Below, one piece after another: positions 9,744-20,647 of a stretch of DNA of 64,000 nucleotides. The notes below the pieces were generated by a model, which saw only the letters and a program-made list of their open reading frames with translations, was not told the origin of the DNA and ran no database searches. The stretch lies in the NCBI GenBank assembly GCA_025331125.1, contig JAOALB010000137.1, positions 79,308 through 143,307 of the forward strand. The letters run 5' to 3'. Source of the DNA: Mycogone perniciosa. Its lineage: Eukaryota > Ascomycota > Sordariomycetes > Hypocreales > Hypocreaceae. The translations under genes were made by a program, and so were the position numbers. How positions within the stretch are numbered: position 1 is the first letter of the stretch; the number at the start of each line of letters is the position of its first letter.

Positions 9744-12700
9744 ATGACTACTTACACGGATGAAGATATTGCCATTGTTGGCGTAGGACTCAAGTTCCCT
9801 GGCGATGCTGCTTCTCCTGAAGAATTTTTTGACCTCCTTCTGCGTGCTCGTTCAGCTCGGAAAGAAGTGCCTACTGATCGATGGAATAAGGATGCCTTCT
9901 ACCACCCAGACTCTGATCATGCAGGCACCGTACGTTCTCTTTGTCTTAATCTCCCTACATCCCCAAGTCTGTACTTGCTTGACGGGGGACACGATAGCTA
10001 AAGTCTCTCTTGCTGGCAGATGAGCATGCGTCATGCCCACTTCCTCGAGGATGACATTTCGACCTTCGACGCACCCTTCTTTTCAATTACATCAAATGAA
10101 GCTGGATACATGGATCCTCAGCAGAGATTACTTCTGGAAACGGTTTATCATGCACTTGAGAATGGTAAGATTTAATTCTTAGTTTTCCTGTGGCCAACTT
10201 TGAGAAAATTTGTAGTTTAGACTGATTTTTTTACTTGTTCAGCTGGCATTCCTATGTCTAAAGCCGTAGGCTCCAACACGTCTGTTCACATCGGATGTTT
10301 CAACAAAGATTACGAGAAAATCCTCTCCTGGGATCCAGAGGTGGATCTCACTTACATGCCCAGTGGTGTGGGCTCCGCAATGTTGTCCAACCGCCTGAGC
10401 TGGTTCTACGACTTTACTGGGCCCAGCATAACGCTCGATACAGCGTGTTCTAGCAGTTTAAATGCGGTTTATCTGGGTTACAATAGTCTGAGATCTGGTG
10501 AAGTCGACATGGTAGGTCCCCATGCGTCTGGCCCCTAATATTGGGAAGCCCAGACATCCATCTATACATATACAGTCCGCTGACATGATTATAATGGTTT
10601 AGGCAGTCGCGGGCGGTTGCAATCTCTTCTTCATGCCAGACCTGAACATCTTCATGGATGACCAGGGCTACCTGTCCCCTGATGGCATTTGTTATGCCTT
10701 TGATCACAGAGCTAATGGCTATGCTCGCGGCGAAGGTCTTGGAATCGTAGTGCTCAAGAGGGTATCTGATGCAATCCGTGATGGAGATACGATACGAGCA
10801 GTCATCCGCGGCATGGCATCAAATCAGGACGGCCGGTCTCCCGGACTTACACAACCAACTCGAGCTTCTCAAGCAGCGCTCATCCGCCAAGCATACAAGA
10901 TTGCCAAAGTCACACCAGAAGAGACTCTGTTTTTCGAGTCTCACGGAACGGGCACCCCGGTTGGAGATCCGATCGAGGCCAGTGCCATTAGCGATGTCTT
11001 CACAGAGTGGCGCTCTGCTGACAGCCCCTTATACGTGGGTGCTTTGAAGACAAATATCGGCCATCTGGGGGCCACAGCTGGTGTCGCTGGTCTTATCAAA
11101 GCTATCGGTGTTGTCGAGAGTGGCATCATTCCTCCAAATCTTTACATGGAGAGAGTCAACCCTAAGATCCCTGCAGAAGCATGGAATCTCAAATTCCCGA
11201 CCGAGAACACCCTCTGGCCTGGAGGTGACGGCTTGCGACGCGCATCGGTAAATACTTTCGGTTATGGTGGCAGCAATGTTCATGTCATCATTGACGATGC
11301 GTATAATTACCTCACCTCGCGTGGCTTGAAAGGTGTGCACAGGACAGTCGTATCTCCGAAAATTCCTAGATATCTGGCAATCGCCGATAGTCACCACAGC
11401 AATGGAGAGGTACCCCAGAGTAGAGACACGAGTAACGGAGCAAACGGTCATACGACGTCAAATGGGGCTAATGACATGAACGGCACTTCGCTCGCAGAAG
11501 GGACAAAACGAATCTTTGTCTTCTCCGCTTACGATGAGAGTGGCGTCAAGAGAGTAACTGAGTTGTACCGATCATATCTCGAGAAGCAACTAGAACTGGG
11601 CAAGATAGGCACCGATGAGGAGACCTATCTTAACGATTTCAGCTATACGCTTGCTTCGAAGCGCACGTCCTTCCCCTGGCGCTCTTCTATTGTTGCCAAT
11701 AATCTGACCTCGCTGCTCGAGTCTCTGGCCAATTCCCCGGCCCCCGTCCGCGCTGGTACTGATGGCAAAGTTGGCCTTATATTTACCGGCCAGGGGGCCC
11801 AGTGGGCTGCCATGGGCCGTGAGCTTGTAACCTTTGACGCTTTCCGCCAGAGCCTCGACAATGCAAGCGTTTACCTGATAGAGGAGCTTGGATGCTCATG
11901 GTCACTGATTGAAGAGCTATTGAAGGAAAAGGATAGTTCCTCGATCGATAATGCAGCATATAGTCAGCCTATCTGCACAGCTCTGCAAGTGGCCCTCGTT
12001 GATGTCCTGAGGGATTTCGGCGTCCAGTTTGAGGCTGTTGTTGGCCACTCTTCCGGTGAAATTGCCGCTGCTTACTCTGTTGGAGCCATCTCCAGCAAGA
12101 CTGCATGGAAGGTTGCATACCACCGTGGTCTACTCTCCGCTAATCTGGCCAAGTCGCTGGGCGATGGTGCCATGATGTCGGTCGGTTCAGATCCAGAGAA
12201 GACGCTCGAGCACATCAAGACAGTCACTGCTGCTCATGGTGCTGGTGTACTCACCATTGCTTGCTATAACAGCCCGAGAAATGTGACCGTCAGCGGCAGT
12301 AAGAAGCTGATTGATGCATTAAAGGAGGTGCTCGATGAGGCATCTGTTTTTAATCGCAAGCTCAAAGTCGATAATGCGTACCATTCCGCATACATGCAGG
12401 AGATCGCTGAGGAGTACCGCCGCGCTATTGGAGACATTGAGTCGGGAACCTTGGCTCACAATGAGGGTGGCGCCGTCCCTGTCTTCTATTCCAGTCTGAC
12501 TGGAAGTAGCTTGCCTCTCAGTAAGCTACAATCCGCTGACTATTGGGTCGACAACCTGGTATCTCCAGTCAGATTCACCGATGCCGTATCGAGCATGTTA
12601 ATGGACAGACGTGAAAAGGCAAAGAAACTCGGCGGATCCCAACAGCAGGCACTGAAGCCTATTACCGAACTCGTCGAAATTGGACCTCACTCGGCGCTCC

Positions 12701-15700
12701 AAGGACCTCTTCGAGAAATTGTGGACAAATTGCCTAATGCAAAGGACGTTGGATACATTTCCTTGTTGAAGCGCAATGTCGAAGCTGCCGATACTTTCCT
12801 CTCCGCTCTGGGTTGGCTCAACAATCGAGGCCAGGTTGTCGACATTAACACCATCAATACCCGCAAGGTAGACAACATCTCGCAATCAACCCCCGAAATG
12901 CTCGTCACTCTGCCTCAATATCCCTTCAACCATACCAAGTCCTATTGGAGGGAGAGCCGGCTGAGTAAAGGTCATAGATTCCGTCGGAGTCCGCGATTAC
13001 ACCTATTGGGCACACCAGTGCCTGATTGGAATAAGTCGAACGCCGTCTGGCGTAATTGGATTCGTCTGTCCGAAAGCCCCTGGATCGAGCATCACAGCAT
13101 CACCGGCAGTGTTATTTATCCCGGAGCGGGCATGTTGGTCATGGCCATTGAGGCCAGTTTGCAGCTAGTGAACCCGGATAAGGTGCTTAAGGGAATCCGG
13201 CTTAAAGACGTCGTCTTCCAGGTGGCACTTAGAGTTCCCACGACGGCAGAGGGCGTCGAGACGCAGTTCTCCGTACGACCTTATGCTGAAAGTGCGTCCA
13301 ACACCTCATCCACCTGGAATGAGTTCCAGCTGTCGAGTTTCGATAACGATGAGTGGAGAGTTCATTGTCGAGGTTTGGTTCAATTGGAATATGAGACGCC
13401 GGTCAACCCTATAGACGAGGGCCTTGAACAGCTTAGCTTGGCTGAGAGCATCAGGCAAACAGTCGAGGATGCAGAGGTAGCGTGTCAGAACGCGGTATAC
13501 AGGGCGCAACTCTACGAGTTGCTGGGTACCGTTGGAACCCAGTATGGCGCAACTTTCCAGACTGTTTACGATATTTCCATCGACGAAGAGCTTGGGGTTG
13601 TATCCACGATAAAAGCACCAGACAACAAAGCGCCGGTACCATCTGGCCATGTCCAACCGCATCTTATCCATCCCACTACTCTCGACGGTATCTTCCAGCT
13701 CTCGACGGTCGCTTACACCAGAGGTGGACGTGAGTCAACTGGGGCTTTCGTTCCCGCTTCCATCGATGAGCTCTGAATAGCTGCAGACACGGAAAGTTCA
13801 TATGATTCCCTTCGGGTAACCGCCAAATCACAGGCTTATGGTCTACGACAGTTCTCATCCACGATGAGAGGTGTCGACTCCCGCACGAAGAAACCCCTGT
13901 TCACTCTGGATGGCTTCTTACTCACGTTGGTCACTAGTCACGCAAAGGATTCTGGAGATGACGCTCACTATCATATCTGCTATAACGTCGACTGGAAACC
14001 CGATGCTACCCTCTTGAGCCAGGCATCCCTCGCCAACGAGGCGTTCGCCTTGCCAGAGGCTCTGGCGCGAAAAGACCCAACTGATATTATTGCAAAGTTA
14101 GAGACACTATGTTTCATACATCTACGCCGGTACTTTGATCGACGATACATGCCTGGTAAAGTCCCAGAATCGAAGCCATGGCTTCAGAAGTATGTGGACT
14201 GGGCCAAGTATCAGCTTGAACGTTACGCCCGGGGCGAACTGCTTCACGCCACGGAGGACTGGGAGATTTTGGCAAAAGATGATGCTGCCTTTGCTGCCCT
14301 TGAGGCAGAAGTGGAGAATATGTGCCCTGAGGGACCGTTGACAATGGCTATCGGTCGCAGCCTCGGAGATGTCCTCGAGGGGACTGTCGATGCACTCGAG
14401 ACGCTTTTCAGGCCTGAGATGACAGAGCCTGTGTATAGGCACGGAACAGGCATTGAGATCGGTAACCAGCACATGTCGAAGTATTTCGATGTCCTGGCCC
14501 ATAAGAATAGTAATCTTGTCATCCTTGAAATCGGCGGTGGTACGGGCGGTGCGACAATCCCGATCATCGAGACGCTCTGCCGCCATGGAGAGACTGAGCG
14601 TGGTGCGCCGCGGTTCGAGCGCTACGACTTCACGGACGTTTCGCCGTCTTTCCTCGAACCCGCGCAGGAGAAACTACAGAAAACAGCTGACCGCATGAGG
14701 TTCCAGACGCTAAACATCGAAAACGACCCCTTACAGCAGGGATTTGAGGCAGAGCAGTACGATGTCATCATCGCCGCCAACGTCCTCCATGCGACCAAGA
14801 ACATCGACAACACCCTCCGTATGGTCCGCAAGCTCCTGAAACCAGGCGGCAAGTTGATCATGTACGAAGTGACCAACATAGTTACTCCGCGGTCGACCTT
14901 TTCCTTCGGTCTGCTCCCTGGCTGGTGGCTCTCTGACGAGCCGAACCGCCGCTGGGGCGCACCACTGTCAGTCGCTGACTGGGACGCGCATTTGAAGCGC
15001 AATGGCTTCAGTGGCATCGATCTCAACTTCCAAGATGCTTCTGGACCTGCCGCCGAGTACAACTGCCTCCATAGTGTTCTCGTCTCGACGGCTGATGTTC
15101 CACAGCAGCCACCTCGCGCGTTGCCATCCACAGTTATCGTCGTCAATGACAAGTCTGAACTGCAGCTATCCGCCGCAGAAGAACTCAAAAAGTCTCTGCT
15201 GTCTTCATCTCGTACATCGGGATGTGAGATTGTCTCCCTCGAGAAGCTGCCAGTTGTGGAGTGGAAACAGAAGCTTTGCGTCTTCTTACACGATGTTGAG
15301 GGGACAGCTCTTCTTGAAAGTCTGGACGAGCCTACCTTCAAGGCTCTCCAGAAGATGTTGGCAGACTTGGATTCCATAGTGTGGCTCAGTGAAGGCGGCG
15401 GCCCTGCTCCTCGGAATCCAAAGAGCGAGATGATCACTGGATTTGCCAGGGTCGCACGACAGGAGAACCCACTGCTCAGATTCGTTACTCTTTCGATCGA
15501 GGAGATCAAGGGTGCCCAGGCGGTAGTGAACTCGGCTCTGACCATCATAAGCACTAGTTTGTGCGCGAAACCGGACAATGACGCCGTCATCGACAATAGC
15601 TTCTGCGAGTCTACGGACGGCGTCATTCACATAAGTCGACTGGTGGAGGCCACCTACATGAACGACGCACTTGTGCGCAAGACCACGCAGGCACCACCTC

Positions 15701-18006
15701 AGCCAGGTGCCTTTGGAGGGGACCCTAACCGAGTCCTTAAGCTCGTTATTGGATCACCCGGTCTTCTAGATACCCTCTTCTTCATCGATGATCCCGTTTA
15801 TGACCGGCCCCTACAAGAAGGTGAGGTGGAGTACAAGGTGATGGCTGCAGGCCTGAACTTCCTCGACATCATGGTCTCGTTGGGGCAGGTCGTTGGAAAC
15901 GAGCTCGGTATCGAAGCCTCTGGTATCATTACCCGCACAGGGCCGAACTCCAAGTTCAAGCCGGGTGACCGTGTCTGTGGCGACGGCCTTGGCACCATTG
16001 CTACCTATGCTCGTACTAAAGAGCAGTGCGTAGCTAAGATACCAGAAAACATGTCTTTTGCCCTTGCTGCTGGGTTTGGTGTCGTTTTCATCACGGCCTA
16101 TGTGGCCATCTACGAATCTGCCAATCTCCAGCCTGGCGAGACGATCCTCATCCATGCAGGTGCTGGCGGTGTCGGTCAGTCGTGTATCCAATTGGCGAAG
16201 ATCCGAGGAGCAGAGATATTTGCTACGGTTGGTTCGGTGGCGAAGCGTGATCTCCTCATCAATCACTATGGCATCCCCAAGGACCACATCTTTTCTAGCA
16301 GAGACTTGACCTTTGCCCAGGGTATTATGCGTATGACCAAGGGCCGAGGTGTCGATGTGGCCATTAACTGCCTCTCTGGTGATGCTCTGCGTGCCACTTG
16401 GGACCTCATGGCGCCCTTCGGTCGCTTTATTGAGATAGGCAAGATGGACATTTATGCGTCGGCCCGACTGAACATGGAGAAGTTTAAGTATTGCGTCCGG
16501 TTTGAATGTGTCGACCTCCGCTTCATGGCCAGGTCAGGCTCCGAAAGGTTCTCACGCTGTCTGAACGCGCTCTTGGATCTCGTCCGCCAGGGGAAGATTT
16601 CTGACATCGTGCCTTTGAATCAAATACCCTTCTCGCAGGTTCAAGAAGCCTTCCGTTCAATGCAAGCTGGAACCAACGCAGGCAAGATCATATTGGTCCC
16701 TGATGAGAAGGATATCGTCCCGGTAAGTTCCATTTTATTGGTCATTTGATATGGCTCATGAACTATTACTAATGATTGGCGTTAGATTGTACCAAGCCGA
16801 AAGAGCACCTATACTCTAGACCCTAATGCCTCGTTTGTCGTTTGTGGAGGTTTCGGAGGCATCGGAAAGAGTATTTGTAAATGGATAGCATCACGCGGTG
16901 CCAAGTACCTGATTATCTTGTCTCGATCGGGAGCATCGAATGCGGCGTCCAAGGAACTAGTCGAGGAGCTCGAATCGAAAGGTGTAGTCGTCAAGTCGCC
17001 AAAGTGTGACGTTTCAGACGCTGAAGCACTCAAGAAGGCTCTCGACTACTGCACCGCGGAGGGCATGCCCCTAGTACGAGGATGTATCCAGGCATCCATG
17101 GTATTAAGGGACACAATGTTCTCCAACATGACCATCGAGGAGTACTACACGGCCCTGAGACCAAAGGTGGACGCGTCATGGAACTTGCACGCACTCCTGC
17201 CCAAGGACATGGACTTCTTCGTCCTCCTGTCCTCCATCTCTGGTATCGTGGGTAACCCAGGCCAGGCCAATTACTCCGTAGGCAACACCTACCAGGACGC
17301 CCTGGCGCGCCACCGCGCCCGTAACGGCCAGAAGGCGACGTCCATCGATGTTGGCTCTGTCCTCTCAGTCGGCTATGTCGCTGAGCGATCCCAGCACGCC
17401 GAGGGTGAGGGTGTCGCTGTGACTACACACATGCGGAAGATGGGAGTTCAGGGAATGCGTGAGGATGAGCTCCTCGCCATCATTGAGACAGTGTGTGATC
17501 CAGGGCTCCCCACGCCGACATCGTCCAACCTCAAGACGCAAGTTGTACTTGGCCTACAGGTACCAGAGGTGTTCACGACATCTGGGTTTGACGAGCCAGG
17601 CTGGTTCCACGATCCCATGTTTACACACCTGCACCGTATCCGCCTGCAGGGTCGTGGCAGCAGCGATGACGCAGGGCAAGGCAGCCGGAGCGTCAATTAC
17701 GGACTGCTGCTGGCGGCAGCCGATTCTGTCGATGCAGGGGCTGATATCGCCTATGACGCCCTGGCCACGAAGCTCGTGCGGGCGCTCAACATTCCGCCAG
17801 ACGAGGTCCAGCCGGGCAAGGCCCTGACGGCACTCGGTGTCGATTCGCTGGTGGCTGTCGAAATCCGCACCTTCATCCTCAAGCAGCTGGATGCAGACGT
17901 CTCGGTATTTGACCTCATGGATGCGCGCAGTCTAAGAGCACTATCGGAGTTGGTGGTCACGAGGAGTGGGTTTACGAAGTCGGTGGAGGAGCAGGAGGAG
18001 CAATGA
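9744..18006 (+). CDS. highly reducing polyketide synthase, KS-AT-DH-MT-ER-KR-ACP, with an in-frame TGA in the DH domain
   Basis: Exons 9744-9929, 10020-10164, 10243-10511, 10603-16722 and 16786-18006 join in frame to 2646 codons. KS: Cys179 (DTACSSS), His314 (SHGTGTP), His354 (NIGHLGA). AT: Ser683 (GHSSGE). DH: His1031 in [10 protein letters not shown] and Asp1228 in [11 protein letters not shown]-methyltransferase: [10 protein letters not shown] near 1509. ER: GAGGVGQ near 2053. KR: GGFGGIG at 2261 and Tyr2403 in NYSVGN. ACP: Ser2594 in GVDSL. All catalytic residues expected of an active type I HR-PKS are present. The single lesion is TGA at 13774-13776 (codon 1258), where the family has Trp after PASIDEL; reading continues in the same frame afterwards. 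Termination there would give KS-AT and most of DH without MT, ER, KR or ACP. A TGG to TGA nonsense mutation is most likely; removal by cryptic splicing (13730-13780), readthrough or a sequence error are alternatives. The product is unknown. Confidence 0.92.
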
Positions 18007-19079
18007 GCAACGATTTCCTGATACCCCAGGGCGAATTTAGTATATAGCAAGGAGTGATGGACATGGGAGCCTGAAGGGCAACTCAAAGATGAGATATGAA
18101 TAAAAACAGTTTCCCCAACGTCATGCTTGAAGGAAGGCGTCCCACATTCAGTCATAATATGCCAGAACATCAAAAGATCAAGAAGATTGCTTTGCTGAAA
18201 GAAAAAGATCTTACACCAGAAAAGCGTGAATTGCTACGATAATGCCATCGGCATCGGCGCCAAACGAGTCCAAAATAGAGAAAGAAAGTTCCAGCAGCTG
18301 AGACAAAGCCGAAGCAGTACCTGTTAATTATCTCGCATCGCACTAGGAAGTATGAAGTAATAGTGGTCCTGCTTATCGGTGGGTCGACTCAATGTGGAAG
18401 CATCCGCCCATATTTTCCTCTTTTCCTATGACACGGAGGGCCAGTGGCGTTGTGAAAATCGTCAATTAAGTAAGGGGACACAACTCGAGGGATCATACGC
18501 CGCCCATAATGTCTCTTCTAGAGATTTACAGATGTGTCATTTTAGCTAATGTACGATTGCATACACGAGAGATTTTTGCCTTGATAGTTTATATACGAGA
18601 ACGAAGTACGAAGTGCATACTTCGTAACTCTTCATAGTGGAGAAGCCTATATTTCAATGATGGCGGTCCCATTCTACTCCTTGATCAATGCCGAGATAGT
18701 CAACTCAGTGGTTACTGTGAGATTGAGTTGAGCTACGGAGTAGTATTAACTTCTAATAATATCCGGGTATCACGACCAGGGGCCGAGGTGATGCTGTCTC
18801 AAGGCGGGCGATCCGCATTACCGAATATTGGAAATAGCCGAGGAAGTTGAACCTAGTTAGTATTACCATATTTATTTCCTGTCATGAAGCTGCCGTCCCC
18901 ACAATGCCCATGTCGAACTGAAACCTCAAGAATGTGACCAGTGAACAAGGATAGGACCTGGTAATATACCCGCCTCATCTTCGCACAACTACATAGTATA
19001 TAGTATCGCAAATCTACATACGAAGTAGGTAGTCAGACATCGAGCACAGGAAACGCGAATATCTCACTGTTCTGAACTA
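18007..19079. other. intergenic region between PKS and cyclase gene
   Basis: About 1.07 kb holding the PKS 3' side and the cyclase promoter. No gene was seen. It contains ACTTCGTA/TACGAAG words near 18605-18630 and a TACGGAGTA near 18733. Confidence 0.5.
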
Positions 19080-20507
19080 ATGGCGCCCTCTGCTGAGTAC
19101 GCGGCACCAGAAGCCAAGCCGAGGTCAACAGCACTGGATAGTGTATTGAAGACATTCCCGAAGGGCTTGCCAACCCTTGACAAGATCAAAGCTCGAAATA
19201 AAGGGCAAAACATCCCACCCGAAACAGCATGGATCTGGGGTAAAGACGATGAGGTGAGTCTACTCCGTATTATCATTAGTATTAATTGATCATGGCAACT
19301 TTTTTGACATTTTCCAAGCTCGGCCGCATTAATCTTCTCACGCCCACACGCATCCAAAAGGCTAAAGAGAAGGAATTAAAAGACGGCGATGTTGTCTCTT
19401 TGAAGTAAGAAAGGTCATGTCCAATTGAGAAGGAGTTTGCACATTGATATTCTGACAAAAGCTGGCCAATAACTCTACCGACAAAGCCATCTTTCGGCCG
19501 TCCTCCATGCAAGCACACTATCGTGCAGAGTCCAGATTTTCCTATGGCCTTTGATGACTATCTCGATATGAACACTCAGTCTGGCAGCCAGTGGGATGGC
19601 TTCCGTCACTTTGGGCACGTCACCCAAAAGACATTTTACAATGGCGTCACCCCTGAGGAAGTGAAATCCGGTAGGATGCTCGCATGATTAACTTAGGCCT
19701 CTATTTCTGACCCAAGAATCTCAGGTACACGTTGTGGTATTCAAGCCCTCTCGGACCATGGAATTGTCGGTCGCGGTGTTCTGCTGGACTACTACAGCTG
19801 GAAGATCAAGAAGGGAGAGGCGTACGATCCCTTTTCATCTCACTCCATAAATCTTGAGGAATTGCTTGAAGTTGCCAAGAGCCAAAATTTGACCTTTGAA
19901 CTTGGCGATATTCTCTTGATCCGCAGTGGATACACAAGTGCGTATTACGAATACCAGAAGACTAACCCCAAGAGACTTGAGGAAGCTGCCGTGCCCCTTC
20001 CAAACTTGGTTGGTGTGGCTCAAACGGAGGAGATCAAAAGCTGGCTTCACGATTCATCCGTTTCCACCGTCCATGAACTTTCTACCGGGGGGACTGACGG
20101 GCTATCTAGGTATTTCAGCGCTGTAGCTGGTGATGCACCTGCTTGGGAATGCTCACCACCGAAAACTCCTTGGATCCTGGTAAGTAGAGTTGGAACCTGG
20201 GCATTTCAAGCTAGTTGAATGGCTTTTAGCACGAATTCCTTCTCAGTTGTTGAGACATGCCAATTAGTGAGATCTTCGACCTAGAGGTGAGTTGCATTTA
20301 GGCCGTCACTGAATGTCGACAAGCTCATTTTGACGTAACAAAGGTGTTGGCCAAACAGTGCGAAAAGAAGCAGCGTTGGTCCTTCTTTTTCGTGAGCACG
20401 CCGACTAATGTTCCAGGTATGCAACTCCGTGGTTCGATTTATTCACACATCTATAACATGATACAAGTGGTATTGCGAGTCTGGCGAATGCGATAGCGAT
20501 TCAATGA
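19080..20507 (+). pseudogene. cyclase / kynurenine-formamidase-like protein, 3' end broken
   Basis: Exons 19080-19253, 19319-19404, 19462-19670, 19725-20179, 20230-20286, 20344-20416 and ancestrally ~20467-20507 reconstruct a fungal cyclase-family protein (PF04199). Recognisable parts are LGRINLLTPTRI, SQWDGFRHFGH (the metal-site region), RGVLLDYY, GDILLIRSGY, the ELSTGGTDGLSRY to PAWE segment and PTNVPGG. Relatives hydrolyse N-formylkynurenine or related amides, or act on polyketide-like substrates; the role here is unknown. Up to 20179 the frame is clean. Exon 5 then reads HEFLLSC, TGA (20251-20253), then DMPIS, where relatives have WGMPIG: three G-to-A changes. The final acceptor near 20465 looks like AG changed to AA, which shifts the last exon by one base. 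The expected end (GGIASLANAIAIQ, stop 20505-20507) is still legible. The lesions lie within about 400 bp of the LINE insertion at 20648. Confidence 0.8.
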
Positions 20508-20633
20508 GAACAACGATGTATCGTGTTACTCTCACCATATAGAGGGAAGAAACGGAGAAATTGGTAGCATAACTTCTCTAAATAATATGAACAACACCGT
20601 TCATAACCCTTTCCAAAGCAAAAGCATTACCGT

Positions 20634-20647
20634 ACAAGTTCGAGTCC
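20634..20647. repeat. left target-site duplication of the LINE
   Basis: ACAAGTTCGAGTCC. It is repeated exactly at 34288-34301; the last 12 bases (AAGTTCGAGTCC) are unambiguous because the first bases merge with the (AAAC) tail on the right side. Confidence 0.8.

Noticed and set aside
14622..15626. Long antisense open frame (334 codons) inside the PKS
   Set aside because: It is the mirror of strongly coding PKS sequence with MT and linker motifs on the plus strand; the antisense translation shows no family features.
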